In this document: positions 34,768 through 46,935 of the stretch, piece by piece
How positions within the stretch are numbered: the first letter of the stretch is position 1
Layout: each line of letters begins with the position of its first letter
Source: Eucalyptus grandis
Taxonomy: Eukaryota; Streptophyta; Magnoliopsida; Myrtales; Myrtaceae
Length of the DNA stretch: 64,000 nucleotides
Direction of reading: 5' to 3'
NCBI RefSeq assembly: GCF_016545825.1
Contig: NC_052613.1
Coordinates: 12,586,001 to 12,650,000, forward strand
Program-made: the position numbers and the translations under genes
The notes under the pieces: model-generated
Databases searched by the model: none
Told to the model about the DNA's origin: nothing
The model's input: the letters and a program-made list of their open reading frames with translations, nothing else

Positions 34768-37700
34768 TTATATCTTATGTTGATTTATTTCTTCTGCTTT
34801 ACTGATCGTCGTTTTCCGTTGCTTATTTGTTTAGGGTTGCTCGCATTCACTGATTGTTGTTGATTTTAGGTTGCTCTTTAGTTGTTATGCTCCAATTTAA
34901 GGTTTTATGTCTTCAACCTCAAGGCTTTGTCTTCTGATGATTTGAGTTACTTATGAAAAAATGAGTAGCTAATCGATATGTTGGTTTAAAATGAGAAACT
35001 CCTGTCAAAACAATGTCCCAAGATGACCTCATCAACCTGCACGAATTCGTCGACGACAACCATTACATGAGGGTAGTAAATAGGCTAAAGATGTGAGTGA
35101 TTTGGATATCTCCAAGTTAATTGGACTATAATTTCTATTTCAAACTTTCGATCTCGTGTGGTGTGCAGTGGCGCAAAAAATACAAGAGAGGCATTCCGAC
35201 GATATCTACTTAAAATAGAGGAGGAACTTTTGAGATGATTTGACTTAGTTCTTTTTTATATGTTTTCCTGATTTTGTCCAATACGTCGAGCTCTTAGATG
35301 AGTAAAATTCGTGAAAAGTAACAATTCTTCCGTACATCCATGCTATTTCGTAATCCTATATTGCATAACTCACTTGTTTAGCTATTCATGGCTTATATAA
35401 CTGAATAACTCTGGAATATTGATGTTCAATTCAGATGAATTTGTTTAATTATTTAAGCTGATTCATATTCTATTTTATTGTTTTATTGTAATATTATTTT
35501 GCAGCGGGATGGCTAAAGTTAAGGCCACGATTGATCACGTGGGCTTGGAGATTGAGCGGAATGGATAAGTTTAACAAGTGATACATGTAAGTGGTATTAT
35601 TAACTTTTGCTTCAACATAATGCTTATATCTAATGAATATGTTTTTTTTTTCCTTTAAACAATAATTGATGGGGGAATTTCGACAACGCGTTGGAGATGT
35701 AAGCGATGAATTGTATTGAATTAATCGACTTCGATAATATGAGATTTTATTTGATTTAATAATTTTATGCATTGCGAGAAGAAATTGAAGAACAAGAGTG
35801 AGAATCTCAACAAACTATATTTTCTTCATTTGTTCATTCTGTTTCACTAATCGCCGTTTTCCATTACTTATTCATTTATGGCTGATCACATGCATTGATT
35901 GTTGTAAATTTTGGGTTACTCTTTAGTTGTTACGCTCCGATTCAAGATTTTATGTCTTCAACCTCGAGGCTTTATCTTCTAATGATTTGAGTTACTCATA
36001 GAAGAATAAGTTGCTAATCGATATATTGGTTTGGAATGAGAAACTCATGTCGTAACAATGTCCTAAGATGAAACCAACCCACCCCAATTCGTCGACGACA
36101 ATCATTACATGAGGGAAGTAAAGAGGTTGAAGATGTGAGTGATTTGGATATCTCCAAGTCGATTGAACTATAATTTCTGTTTCAAACTTTTCATCTCATG
36201 TGGTGTGCAGTGACGCAAAGAACACAAGAGAGGCATTAGATAAGGAACTTTCGAGGTGATTGGACTTATTTCTTTTTTATATGTTTTCTTGATTTTGTCA
36301 AATACGTCGAGCTCTTAGATGAGAAAAATTCATGAAGAGTAACAATCATTCCATGCATCCATCCTATTTCGTAATCCTATATTACACAACTCACTTGTTT
36401 AGCTATTTATGGCTTATATAATTGAATAACTCTAGAATATCAATGTTCAATCCAGATGAATTCGTTTAATTATTTAAGCTGATTCATATTCTATTTCATT
36501 ATTTTATTGTACTCTTGTTTTGTAGCGGAATAGCTAAAGTTAAGGCCAAGATTGATCACGTGGGCTCAGAGATTGAGTAAAATAGGTAAGTTTAACAAGT
36601 GATACATGTAAGTGGTATTATTAACTTTTGCTTCAACATAATACTTATATCTATTGAATATGTTTTTTTTTTCCATTTATGCAAGAATTGTTGGAAGAAT
36701 TTCGACACCGCGTTGCAGATGTAAGCGATGAATTATATTGAATTAGTCGACTTCGATAATATGAGATTTTATTTGATTTGATGATGTTATGCAGTGTGAG
36801 AAAAAGTTGAAGAATGAGAGCAAGAACCTCAACAAACTATATCTTCTGTTGATTTATTTATTCCGTTTCAATGATCGCTGTTTTTCGTTACTTTTTCGTT
36901 TAGGGTTGATTGCATTCACTAATTGTTGTAAATTTTGGGTTACTCTTTAGTTGTTACACTCTGATTCAAAGCTTTATGTCTTTAATCTCGAGACTTTATC
37001 TTCTGATGATTTGAGTTACTGATGGAAGAATGAGTAGCTAATCGATATGTTGATTTGGAATGAGAAGCTGTTGTCATAACAATGTCCTCAGACGACTTTA
37101 CCAATCGCACCAATTCTTTGACGACAATCATTACATGGTAGTAAAGAGGCTGAAAATGTGAGTGATTTGGACATCTCTAAGAAGATTGAACTATAATTTA
37201 TATTTCAAACTTTCGATTTTGTGTAGTATGCAGTGACGCAAATAACATAAGAGAGACATTCGGGCGATATCTGCTTAAAATAGATGAGGAACTTTCAAGT
37301 TGTTTGGAGTTATATATTTTTTATATGTTTTTCCGACTTTTTCTAATAGGTTGAGCTCTTAGATAAGTGAAATTCGTGAAGAGTAATAATTCTTCCATGT
37401 ACCTACCCTATTTCGTAATCTTATATTGCACAACTCATTTGCTTAGCTATTCATGCCTTAAATAACTGAATAACTCTGGAATATCGATGTTAAATTCAGA
37501 TGAATTCGTTTAATTATTTAAGTTGAAACTGATTCATATTTTATTTCATTGTTTTATTGTACTCTTGTCTTGCAGTGGGATAGCTGAAGTTAAGGCCAAG
37601 ATTGATCACGTTGGCTCGGAGATTGAGCGGAATTGGTAAGTTTAACAAGTGATACATGTAAGTGATATTGTTAAATTTTGCTTTAACATAATGCTTATGT

Positions 37701-40700
37701 CTACTGAATATATCTATATATATTTATGCAAGAATTGTTGGAGAAATTTCGACACCACGCTGCAAATGTAAGTGATGAATTATATTGAATTAGTCGACTT
37801 CGATAATATAAGATTTTATTTGATATGATGATGATATGCAGTGCGAAAAAGTTGAAGAACAAGAGCAAGAATCTCAACAAACTATATCTTCTGTTGATTT
37901 ATTTATTTTGTTTCAATGATCGCTGTTTTTCGTTACTTTTTCGTTTAGGGTTGATCGCATTCACTGATTGTTGTAAATTTTAGGTTACTCTTTAGTTGTT
38001 ATGCTCCGATTTAAGGTTTTATGTCTTCAATTTCAAGGTTTTATCTTATGATGATTTGAGTTATTGATGAAAGAATGAATAACTAATCGATATGTTGGTT
38101 TAGAATGAGAAGTTGCTATCATAACAATGTCCCAATACGATTTTACCAATCACACCAATTCGTCGACGACAATCATTACATAAGGGTAGTAAAGAGGCTA
38201 AAAATGTAAGTGATTTGGATATCTCTAAATAGATTGAACTATAATTTATGTTTCAAACTTTCGATCTCGTGTGGTGTGCAGTGATGCAAATAACACAGGA
38301 GAGACATTCGGATGATATCTACTTAAAATAGATGATGAATTTTCGAGTTGTTTGGAGTTATATCTTTTTTATATGTTTTCCTGATTTTTTCCAATAGGTA
38401 GAGCTCTTAGATGAGTGAAATTCGTGAATAGTAACAATTCTTCTGTATATCCACTTTATTTCGTAATCATATATTGCACAACTCACTTGTTTAGCTATTC
38501 ATGCCTTATATAACTGAATAACTCTGAAATATCGATGTTAAATTCAGATGAATTCGTTTAATTATTTAAGCTAAAGCTGATTCATATTCTATTTCATTGT
38601 TTTACTGTACTCTTGTCTTGTAGTGGAATGGCTGAAGTTAAGGCCAAGATTGATCACGTGGGCTCGGAGATTGAGCAGAATGAGTAAGTTTAACAAGTGA
38701 TACATGTAAATAGTATTGTTAACTTTTACTTCAACATAATGTTTATATCAAATGAATAATTTTTTTTTAGACAACAGTTGTTGAAGGAATTTCGACACCA
38801 TGCTACAGATGTAAGTGGGGAATTGTATTGAATTAATCAACTTCAATAATATGTAATTTTATTTGATTTGATGATGTTATGCAGTGCGAGAAGAAATTGA
38901 AGAATGAGAGCGATTATTCTACATTAATGATCAGATTTTTCGTTATTTATTTGTTTAGGGTTGATCGCATTCACTGATTGTTGTAAATTTTGGGTTACTA
39001 TTTAATTGTTACGCTCCGATTCAAGGTTTTATGTCTTCAACCTCGATGCTTTATCTTTTGATTATTTGAATTACTTATGGAAGAATGAGTAGCTAATTGA
39101 TATGTGGATTTGGAATGAGAAACTCCTGTCATAACACTTTCCCAAGACGACTTTACCAACCGCTCTAATTCGTCGACAACAATCATTACATGAGGGTAGT
39201 AAAGAGGCTGAAAATGTGAGCGATTTGGATATCTCAAAGTCGTTTGAACTATAATTTCTATGTCAAACTTTCGATCTCGTGTGGTGTGTAGTGGCGCAAA
39301 TAACACAGGAGAGGTATTCCGACGATATCTGCTTAAAATAGATGAGAAACTTTTGAGATGATTGGACTTATTTTTTTTTATATGTTTTCCTAATTTTGTC
39401 CACTACATCGAGCTCATAGATGAGTGAAATTCGTGAAGAGTAACAATTCTTCCGTGCATTCACACTATTTCATATTTCTATTTTGCACAACTCATTTGTT
39501 TAGCTATTCATGATTTATATAATTGAATAAGTCTGGAATATCGTTGTTCAATCTAGATAAATTCGTTTAATTATCTAAACCGATTAATATTATATTTCAT
39601 TATTTTATTACACTCTTGTTTTGCAACGGGATGGCTGAAGTTAAGACCAAGATTGATCACGTGGGCTCAGAAATTGAGCAGAATGGGTAAGTTTAACAAG
39701 TGATAAATGTAAGTTGTATTGTTAACTTTTACTTCAACATAATACTTATATCTAATGAATATGTTTTTTTTTTCCTTTATACAAGAATTGTTGGAGGAAT
39801 TTTGACACCGCGCTGTAGATGTAAGCGAGAAATTGTATTGAATTAATCAACTTTGACAATATGAGATTTTATCTAATTTGATGATGCTATGTAGTGCGAG
39901 AAAAAATTGAAGAACCAAAACGAAAACCTCAACAAACTATATTTTCTGTTGATTTATTTATTATACTTCAATGATCACCATTTTCCATTACTTATTCGTT
40001 TAGAGTTGATCGCATTCGTTAATTGTTGTAAACTTTTTGTTACTCTTTAGTTGTTACGCTCCGATTCAAAGGTTTATGTCTTCAACCTCGAGATTTTATC
40101 TTCTGATGATTTGAGTTACTCGAATGAGTAGCTAATCGATATGTTGGTTTGGAATGTAAAGCTCATGTCAAAATAATGTCCCAAGATGACCTTATCAACC
40201 CACACCAATTCATCAACAACAATCATTACATGAGGGTAGTAAAGATGCTGAAGATGTGAGTGATTTGGATATCTCAAAGTCGTTTGAACTATAATTTATG
40301 TGTCAAACTTTCGATCTCGTGTGGTATGTAGTGACGCAAATAACATAGGAGAGGCATCCCGACGATATTTGCTTAAAATAGATGATAAACTTTCGAAATG
40401 ATTGGATTTATTTCTTTTTTTATATGTTTTCCTAATTTTGTCGAGTACGTCGAGCTCTTAGACGAGTGAAATTTGTGAAGAGTAACAATTCTTTCGAGCA
40501 TCCACACTATTTCGTAATCCTATATTGCACAACTCACTTATTTAGCTATTCGTGGCTTATATAACTAAATAATTCTAGAATATCAATGTTCAATTCAGAT
40601 GAATTCGTTTAATTATTTAAGATGATTCATATTCTATTTCATTGTTTTATTGTACTATTCTTTTGCAGCGGGATGGCTGAAAGTAAGGCCAAGATTGATT

Positions 40701-43020
40701 ACGTGGGCTCGGAGATTGAGAGGAATTGGTAAGTTTAGTAAGTGATACATGTAAGTGGTATTGTTAATTTTTACTTCAACATAATGGTTATATCTAATGA
40801 ATATGTTTTTTTTTTCCTTTAGGTAGTAATTATTTAAGAAATTTTGACAATGCGCTTTAGATGTAAGCGATGAATTGTATTGAATTAATCGACTTCAATA
40901 ATATGGGATTTTATTTGATTTGCTGATATTATGCAATGCGAGAAGAAATAGAAGAATGAGAGCGGGAACTTCAACAAACTATATCTTCTGTTGATTTATT
41001 TATTTTTCTTCAATGATCGTCGTTTTCCTTTACTTATTCATTTAGGGTTTATCGCATTAACTGATTGTTGTAAATTTTGGGTTACTCTTTAGCTGTTACG
41101 CTCCAATCCAAGGCTTTATGTCTTCAACCTCGAGGCATCATCTTCTGATGATTTGAATTACTCATGGAACAATGAGTGGCTAATCAATATGTTGATTTGG
41201 AATGTGAAGCTTCTGTCATAACAATGTCCCAAGACGATCTGATCAAGTCGCACCAATTCGTCGATGACAATCATTACCTGCGGGTAGTAAAAAGCTGAAG
41301 ATGTGAATGATTTTGATATCTTTAAATTGATTGAACTATAATTTCTGTTTCAAACTTTCGACCTCGTGTGGTGTGCAGTGACGTAAATAACATAAGAGAG
41401 GCATCTCGACGATATTTCCTTAAAATAGATGAGGAACATTCGAGATGATTAGACTAATTTCTTTTCTGTATGTTTTCCTAATTTTATCCAATATATCAAG
41501 CTCTTAGATGAGTGAAATTCGTGAAGAGTAACAATTCTTCCGTGCATCAACGTTGCTTCGTAATCCTATATTGCACAACTCACTTATTTAGTTATTTATG
41601 GCTTATAAATTGAATAACTCTGGAATATCAATGTTCAATCCAGATTAATTCGTTTAATTATTTAAGATGATTCATATTGTATTTCATTGTTTTATTATAC
41701 TCTTGATTTGCAGCGGGATGGCTAAAGTTAAGGTCAAGATTGATCATGTGGGCTCGGAGATTGAGCATAATGGGTAAGTTTAACAAGTGATACATGTAAG
41801 TGGTATTATTAACTTTTGCTTCAACATAATGCTTATATCTAATAAATATGTTTTTTTTTCTCTCTTTGGACAACAATTGTTGGAGGAATTTCAACACCGT
41901 GTTGCAGATGCAAGTGAGGAATTGTATTCATTTAGTCGATTTCGATAATATGGGATTTGATTTGATGATGTTATGCAGTGTGGGAAGAAATTGAAGAACG
42001 AGAGCGATAACCTCAACAAACTATTTCTTCTGTTGATTTATTTATTCTCATTCATTGATCGCTGTTTTCCGTTACTTATTCGTTTAGGGTTGATCGCATT
42101 CACTGGTTGTTGTAAATTTTGGGTTACTCTTTAGTTGTTACGTTCTGATTCAAGGCTTTATCTTCTAATGATTTGAGTAGCTAATTGATATATTGGTTTG
42201 AAATGAGAAGCCCCTGTCATAACACTGTCCCAAGACTATCTTATCAACCCACACCAATTCGTCGATGACAATCATTATATAAAAGTAGTAAAGAGGCTGA
42301 AAATGTGAGTGATTTGGATATCTCAAAGTTGATTGAACTATAATTTATGTTTCAAAATTTCGATCTCGTGTGATGTGTAGTGACGCAAATAACACAGGAG
42401 ATGCATCCTGACGATATCTGCTTAAAATAGATGAGAAACTTTCGAGGTGAGTGGATTTTTTTCTTTTTTATATGTTTTCCTGATTTTGTCCAATACGTGG
42501 AGCTCTTAGATAAGTGAATTCGTGAATAGTAACAATTCTTTCGTACATCCCTGTTATTTCGTAATCCAATATTGCACAACTTACTTGTTTAGCTATTCAT
42601 GACTTATATAACTAAATGACTCTGAAATATCGATGTTCAATCTAGATGAAACTGATTAATATTATATTTCATTATTTTATTGTACTCTTATTTTGCAACG
42701 GGATGGCTGAAGTTAAGGCCAAAATTGATCACGTGAGCTCGGAGATTGAGCAGAATGGGTAAGTTTAACAATTGATACATGTAAGTGGTATTATTAATTT
42801 TTGTTTCAACATAATACATTTATCTAATGAATATGTTTTTTTTTTTTTTGCCTTTAGACAACAATTATTGGAGAAATTTCGACATCGCGTTGTAGATGTA
42901 AGTGAGGAATTGTATTGAATTAGTTGACTTCAATAATATGAGATATTTATTTGATGTGATGATGTTATGCAGCGCGAAAAGAAATTGAAGAACGAGAGCG
43001 AGAACCTGAACAAACTATAT
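34768..43020 (+). repeat. About eight tandem 1.03-kb units of internal exons of the coiled-coil gene
   Basis: Units run roughly 34768-35820, 35821-36843, 36844-37886, 37887-38911, 38912-39942, 39943-40984, 40985-42026 and 42027-43020. The ATG or ATA of the MAEVKAKIDHVGSEIE block falls at 35509, 36530, 37580, 38628, 39631, 40673, 41718 and 42713 (spacings 995-1050). In order, each unit holds: an AT-rich intron piece ending near GATATGTTGGTTTGGAATGA; a block reading MSQDDLINLHEFVDDNHYM in unit 1; a block after GTGCAG (about AKNTREAFRRYLLKI in unit 1); GTCGAGCTCTTAG; the MAEVKAKIDHVGSEIE block; QQLLEEFRHRVAD; and CEKKLKNESENLNKLY. Units join exactly after AACAAACTATAT, except unit 4, which is shortened. 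Stops, lost starts (ATA at units 2 and 3) and altered splice sites occur throughout, so coding for a repeat protein is unlikely. Confidence 0.88.
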
Positions 43021-43320
43021 CAACATTTATGCAATTACAAAACCTCTCATGATGAGATTTATGGATGTAACTTTATTTGTTAGTCACTTAAGTTTATGAG
43101 TTTTTCCAAATAAGTTAGTGGTATAATTAATTTGGCTATTTTGGTCATCTATTTTTGCATAGATGAGTTTATTAAGTTCCAAGTTGAGAAGCAAAATTTC
43201 ATCGCACAGTTTATCGAATTAAGAATGAATGAGAAGGTTAAGCTGGCAACAATTCATGATCAAATTGAGCAATTGAATGACAACATCAAAGGGAAGATAA
43301 TGGTAATTTAATGGTTTTAG
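42713..43320 (+). pseudogene. Coiled-coil family member, last array unit plus 3' exons
   Basis: Only the last unit continues past NKLY into the next part of the gene: CNYKTSHDEIYG ending at about 43067, then after an intron DEFIKFQVEKQNFIAQF, IELRMNEKVKLATIHDQIEQ, LNDNIKGKIM (43162-43306) with no stop in these two blocks. The terminal exon (VIDDYETLV in the palindrome copy) is missing: at about 43320 the intron passes directly into the next promoter-like repeat. The copy is therefore 3'-truncated. Confidence 0.65.
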
Positions 43321-43335
43321 ATATGACAACATGTG

Positions 43336-44085
43336 AAAAAAGAAGTGAATAATAGTAAAAGGACCAAAAAATGAATAAATGCATGTGAAGCCCATCTCAC
43401 ATATTGATGATTTCAACCAGCCAGAATAGAAGAAAACCTAGCTCATGCGTAACTAGCCTATGGGCTCAAGCTCATCACTCAAAATTCAATTTTTAAGCTC
43501 CAAAGAGGCCTGGCGCCCCCTCTCTCCCTCTCTCGTACTCTACTTGAAAAAACGAAGTACGTGACGGAATAGAAGCTTGAGCAAAATCACGAAATACGCT
43601 CAGAGTCTCGGTTTACCGCAATAGTTCGGAGGGTGTTCCCTCTTCGATCGCCACCATCACGATTCACAGCCGGTGATTCGTGTCACGGTACATCTTCATT
43701 GTCTTCTATTGATTCACACATGCATAAAGTAATCATGCTTCTTTGAAATTCGAATTGCTCAAACCCTAAAGTGCGTTGCTCTCTTGTGTTCAGGCTTGCT
43801 TCGATTCTTGAATCGCTCAAACCCGGTGCTATCTTGTTCAAGCACATCCCATTTGCTTTATTTTTTCCGATTCACTGATTGTGTTGATTGATCTGTTGAG
43901 GGATGCATAAAGAAATCCTGCCACTTTGAAATTCGAATTGCTCAAACCCTAAAGTGCAATGTTCTCTTGTGTTTAGGTCTCATTGGATTTTCGAATCGTT
44001 CAAACCCAATGCTATCTTATTCAGGTATGTCCCATTTGCTTTATTTCTTCCGATTCATTGATCGTGTTGATTCATCTATTGAGAA
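43336..44085 (+). repeat. Second, truncated copy of promoter segment and minisatellite leader
   Basis: Matches 33106-33490 and then about two 183-bp minisatellite units starting at 43720 and 43903. It ends abruptly at GTTGATTCATCTATTGAG, followed by unrelated sequence. This shows that the whole locus, from promoter to 3' exon, had been tandemly duplicated. Confidence 0.9.
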
Positions 44086-44261
44086 TCAACATGGCGATCG
44101 TCTCCAAACCATCCTCTAGTGAAAAATTCAGTCCTAATCTTTCATGAGTTGAAAATCTTCATCAATTTCCTCATATATTCATGGCTTGCATTTAAAAAAA
44201 AAAGAATGTCTACATCTGAACTTGCACCAACATTCTAAAAACACAAGTTTCTCGAAACATT

Positions 44262-44412
44262 AAATCATCTGTTTCCTCATTCTTATGTATTTATTGGCTT
44301 TATTAATGTTTTCCCCAATTGCTGCCACCAAAGCCTTTTCCTTATCTCTCGATTCTTTAACTAGTGCAAACAATTTTTTCTTTTTCTCTTTAAATTTAAT
44401 GAAAGCATCTAT
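44262..44412 (-). pseudogene. Diverged paralogous exon of the coiled-coil family
   Basis: On the minus strand, a CATAG acceptor is followed by DAFIKFKEKKKKLF, ALVKESRDKEKALVAAI, GENINKANKYIRMRKQMI and a stop. It aligns block for block with DEFRKFQAKKQNF and ELRTKENDKLATIHD and LNDN of the other copies, including the split first codon, but at low identity. It appears to be an older relative. The frame is open over about 50 codons and no neighbouring exon was identified. Confidence 0.55.
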
Positions 44413-44887
44413 GGAAAAATAAGTACATTACTGAAGTAACCAAATGAGCGATGCACCAAAAACACATTTTCATTCCGAGTATGTATGAGACCCCCATATG
44501 TCTGTTTGATCACATATCTACATATACAAGTAAATTATGTATTTTGTATAGAATTAGTGTGGAACCGCTTGCATATGATATCGATGGCTTTTCTTTGTCC
44601 CACTTCGTGCTCCACTCTTTTTTGATGTATTTATTAGCTATAGAATGCCTCCTCTCTTTAGAAAGGATGATATGAGTCTGATTACCGAATGTGGGGAATT
44701 CGATGATGGCTATGCTAAAAACCAAACCGAAATTTTTGGATGGGATTGTGCATGTCTAGAGTGCTCACATGTCAAATTTCATATGCACTGGCTAAGTTAA
44801 GACTTCTTTTGAATGATTAGATTTTAATGAAAAAGCTAAAAACCCATGATATAACTTTACCATATGCTAGATGTTTCTTGACATGTT

Positions 44888-46190
44888 TGTTGACACCTAA
44901 ATTTTGCCATTTTTATTAAGGATTTAATTGCATAGAAAATTATGGATTAATCTTAAAAAAAGTAAAAAGTAAAGTAAAGAATTTTCATTAAAATGCATCA
45001 CGTTTTCATTAAATTGCATCCCATATAGAAATTAGGAACAGTTGTATTGCTAATATTAAAAATCTTAAAAAAGTTAAAATTTTAAATTTTAAAAAAATAA
45101 TTAGAAAAACCGCATCCTTCCCTTTTCTTTTTCCCCTCAGGGCCGGCCCAGCCCACTTCTTTTTTTACCTTTTTCCCCGGCCCGGCCCTCTCCTCTTCTT
45201 TTCTCCTTCTCTCCACTTTGACCGTTGGCTCGACGACAAACGGGGAAGCAAGGACGGAGGACAGGCTACCGAACAGTAGCAGGGAAGTAGGGCGTGCTTC
45301 GCACCGGAGCTGGTGGTTGGAGGCGGACCGGCAGCAACAGCTGGCGTCGCAGGAGGCACGCCATGAGCGCCGGACGGCTTAAAAAGTGGGAGAGGGCGAG
45401 AGACCACCATCTTGGGTTTTGGCCAGGGAAGCAAAGCAAAGGCCTTCTCCTTCCCCTTGTTCCATCCTCTCAATTTCTGGTTCTCACTCAACTCAGTCCG
45501 TCGAACAATCCACAATAAAAATTCCATCTTTTTTCGCAGAAGTGGGAAAAGATTATCACAACGTTGAGCGCAGATCGGTGTCGTCTCCTTCCACTGTTCT
45601 GCAGGCTTCGTGGGGGGCTTGGCTGAAGGCGTGGGCGAGAGGAACAGAGGAAAAAGGAGCAACCGAGAGAGAGAGAGGGAGAAGGGCGAGCGTTCTCGAG
45701 GGCTGCTCGCCGGGACTTTTTTGAAGAGCTCGAGGGAGGAGCTCGAGAGGGTTCCCTGGTAGTCCGGTCACGCCCGAATCCCCTCCGGCGACCTCTAGCT
45801 GACGCCCACGAACGCACGACTCCTCGCTCCCAAAAGCCCGGTGTTCCCGGTGAGTTTCTGTTTTGGTTCAAACCTCCCTTATCCCCGAGGATCTTGGCAC
45901 GGAGGCACCAAGGCGGCCGGTGTAACTCGATTCGTCTAGAGCTCGCCTTCTAGCCGCCGTCTCTCATTATGAACATTATTGTCATCTTATTTCTTAACTG
46001 TTTATTTTTTGGTCTCATTTCAGGACGTTCTTAAAATTCTACTTTCCTATAAAAAATTCAAAAGCAGTTTCAAAATATATTACCTTCTCGCTCTCTCGCC
46101 TACACCTTGTTTGCCCTTCACTCGCCTCTTCGCCCTCTCTCCCCCGCACACTCTCTTGACTCTAGATTTCGCAGTCCCTCTCTCGCTCTA
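44888..46190. mobile_element. LTR-like sequence followed by GC-rich leader-like region
   Basis: TGTTGACACCTAAATTTTGCC at 44888 is a start that, from memory, recurs in plant Gypsy LTRs. It is followed by AT-rich sequence, then a GC-rich part (45130-45960) with GGGCCGGCCCAGCCC-type words and open frames on both strands, then a CTCTCTCGCC-rich stretch to 46190. No CA end, primer-binding site or pol domain was found. It may be a solo or partial LTR, part of which now lies where the promoter of the 46.2-48.1 kb gene copy would be. Confidence 0.35.
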
Positions 46191-46229
46191 ACCGAAGCCA
46201 ATTATCCAGTGAGTTCTTTTCTCGCTTCA

Positions 46230-46780
46230 TCTTTGTAATGACGCGCTTTTGTGTCTATTCATTTCATATTAGAGTTGTTTTGGAACGAGAAGCTTCAATT
46301 ATCTTGCTGTAATCAATGTGCACGCATCTGGGTCTATTCGTTTCACATTAGAGTTGTTTTAGAATGAGAAGCTTTTTCGATTTTCTCGTAGTAATGTGCA
46401 CACTTCTAGGTCTATTCGTTTCATGCTAGGGTTGTTTTGGAAAGAAAAGCTTCTTTATTTTCTCAGTATGATTGATGTGCAGGCTTTGAGGACTATTTGT
46501 TTCATCTTAGGGTTGTTTTGGAATGAGAAGCTTCTTCAATTTTCTCACTGTAATTTATGTGCATGCTTCTGGGTCTATTCACTTCATGTTAGGGTTTTTT
46601 TTTTTTTTCGGAATGAGAAGCTTCTTCGATTTTCTTGCTGTAATCAATATGCACGCTTTTGGACCTAATTCATTTCATGTTAGAGTTGTTTTGGAATGAG
46701 AAGCTTCTTCAATTTTCTTGTAGAATTTTCTCGTGTAATTGATTTGCATGCACTTTGGGTCTAGTCGCTTCTGCTTTGGC
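46230..46780 (+). repeat. About 80-90 bp minisatellite leader, six to seven copies
   Basis: Successive units contain GGGTCTATTCGTTTCATGTT, AGGGTTGTTTTGGAATGAGA, AGCTTCTTCAATTTTCT and TGTAATCAATGTGCACG with small changes. It stands in the same place relative to the coiled-coil exons as the 183-bp minisatellite does at 33.5 kb, but the two units are unrelated apart from short AGGGTT-type words. Confidence 0.88.
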
Positions 46781-46935
46781 TTCAAATGTGATTGATTCTC
46801 AAATAATCTTGGGTATTGTTGTGATTTACACGAAGATGAATTGATGAACCAAGTTATCAATTTCAACTTCTTGACTTACTAGTTTGTTTTAAATTTTGAT
46901 ACGATGCCTTTAGTTCTTTTTGTATTTATTTCAGG

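Noticed and set aside
34768..43020. Interpretation as a centromeric-type satellite
   Set aside because: Period of about 1.03 kb with ordered splice sites and exon blocks that also occur singly elsewhere in the window. It is exon amplification, not a simple satellite.
33106..43720. LTR retrotransposon with the two promoter-like segments as LTRs
   Set aside because: The segments lack TG...CA ends, primer-binding site and pol domains. The interior is tandem exon units, and the second segment is followed by the same minisatellite leader as the first.
45165..45871. Minus-strand frames of 165 and 127 codons
   Set aside because: GC-rich, Ser/Pro/Arg-biased and overlapping in several frames, next to an LTR-like start; no family recognised.
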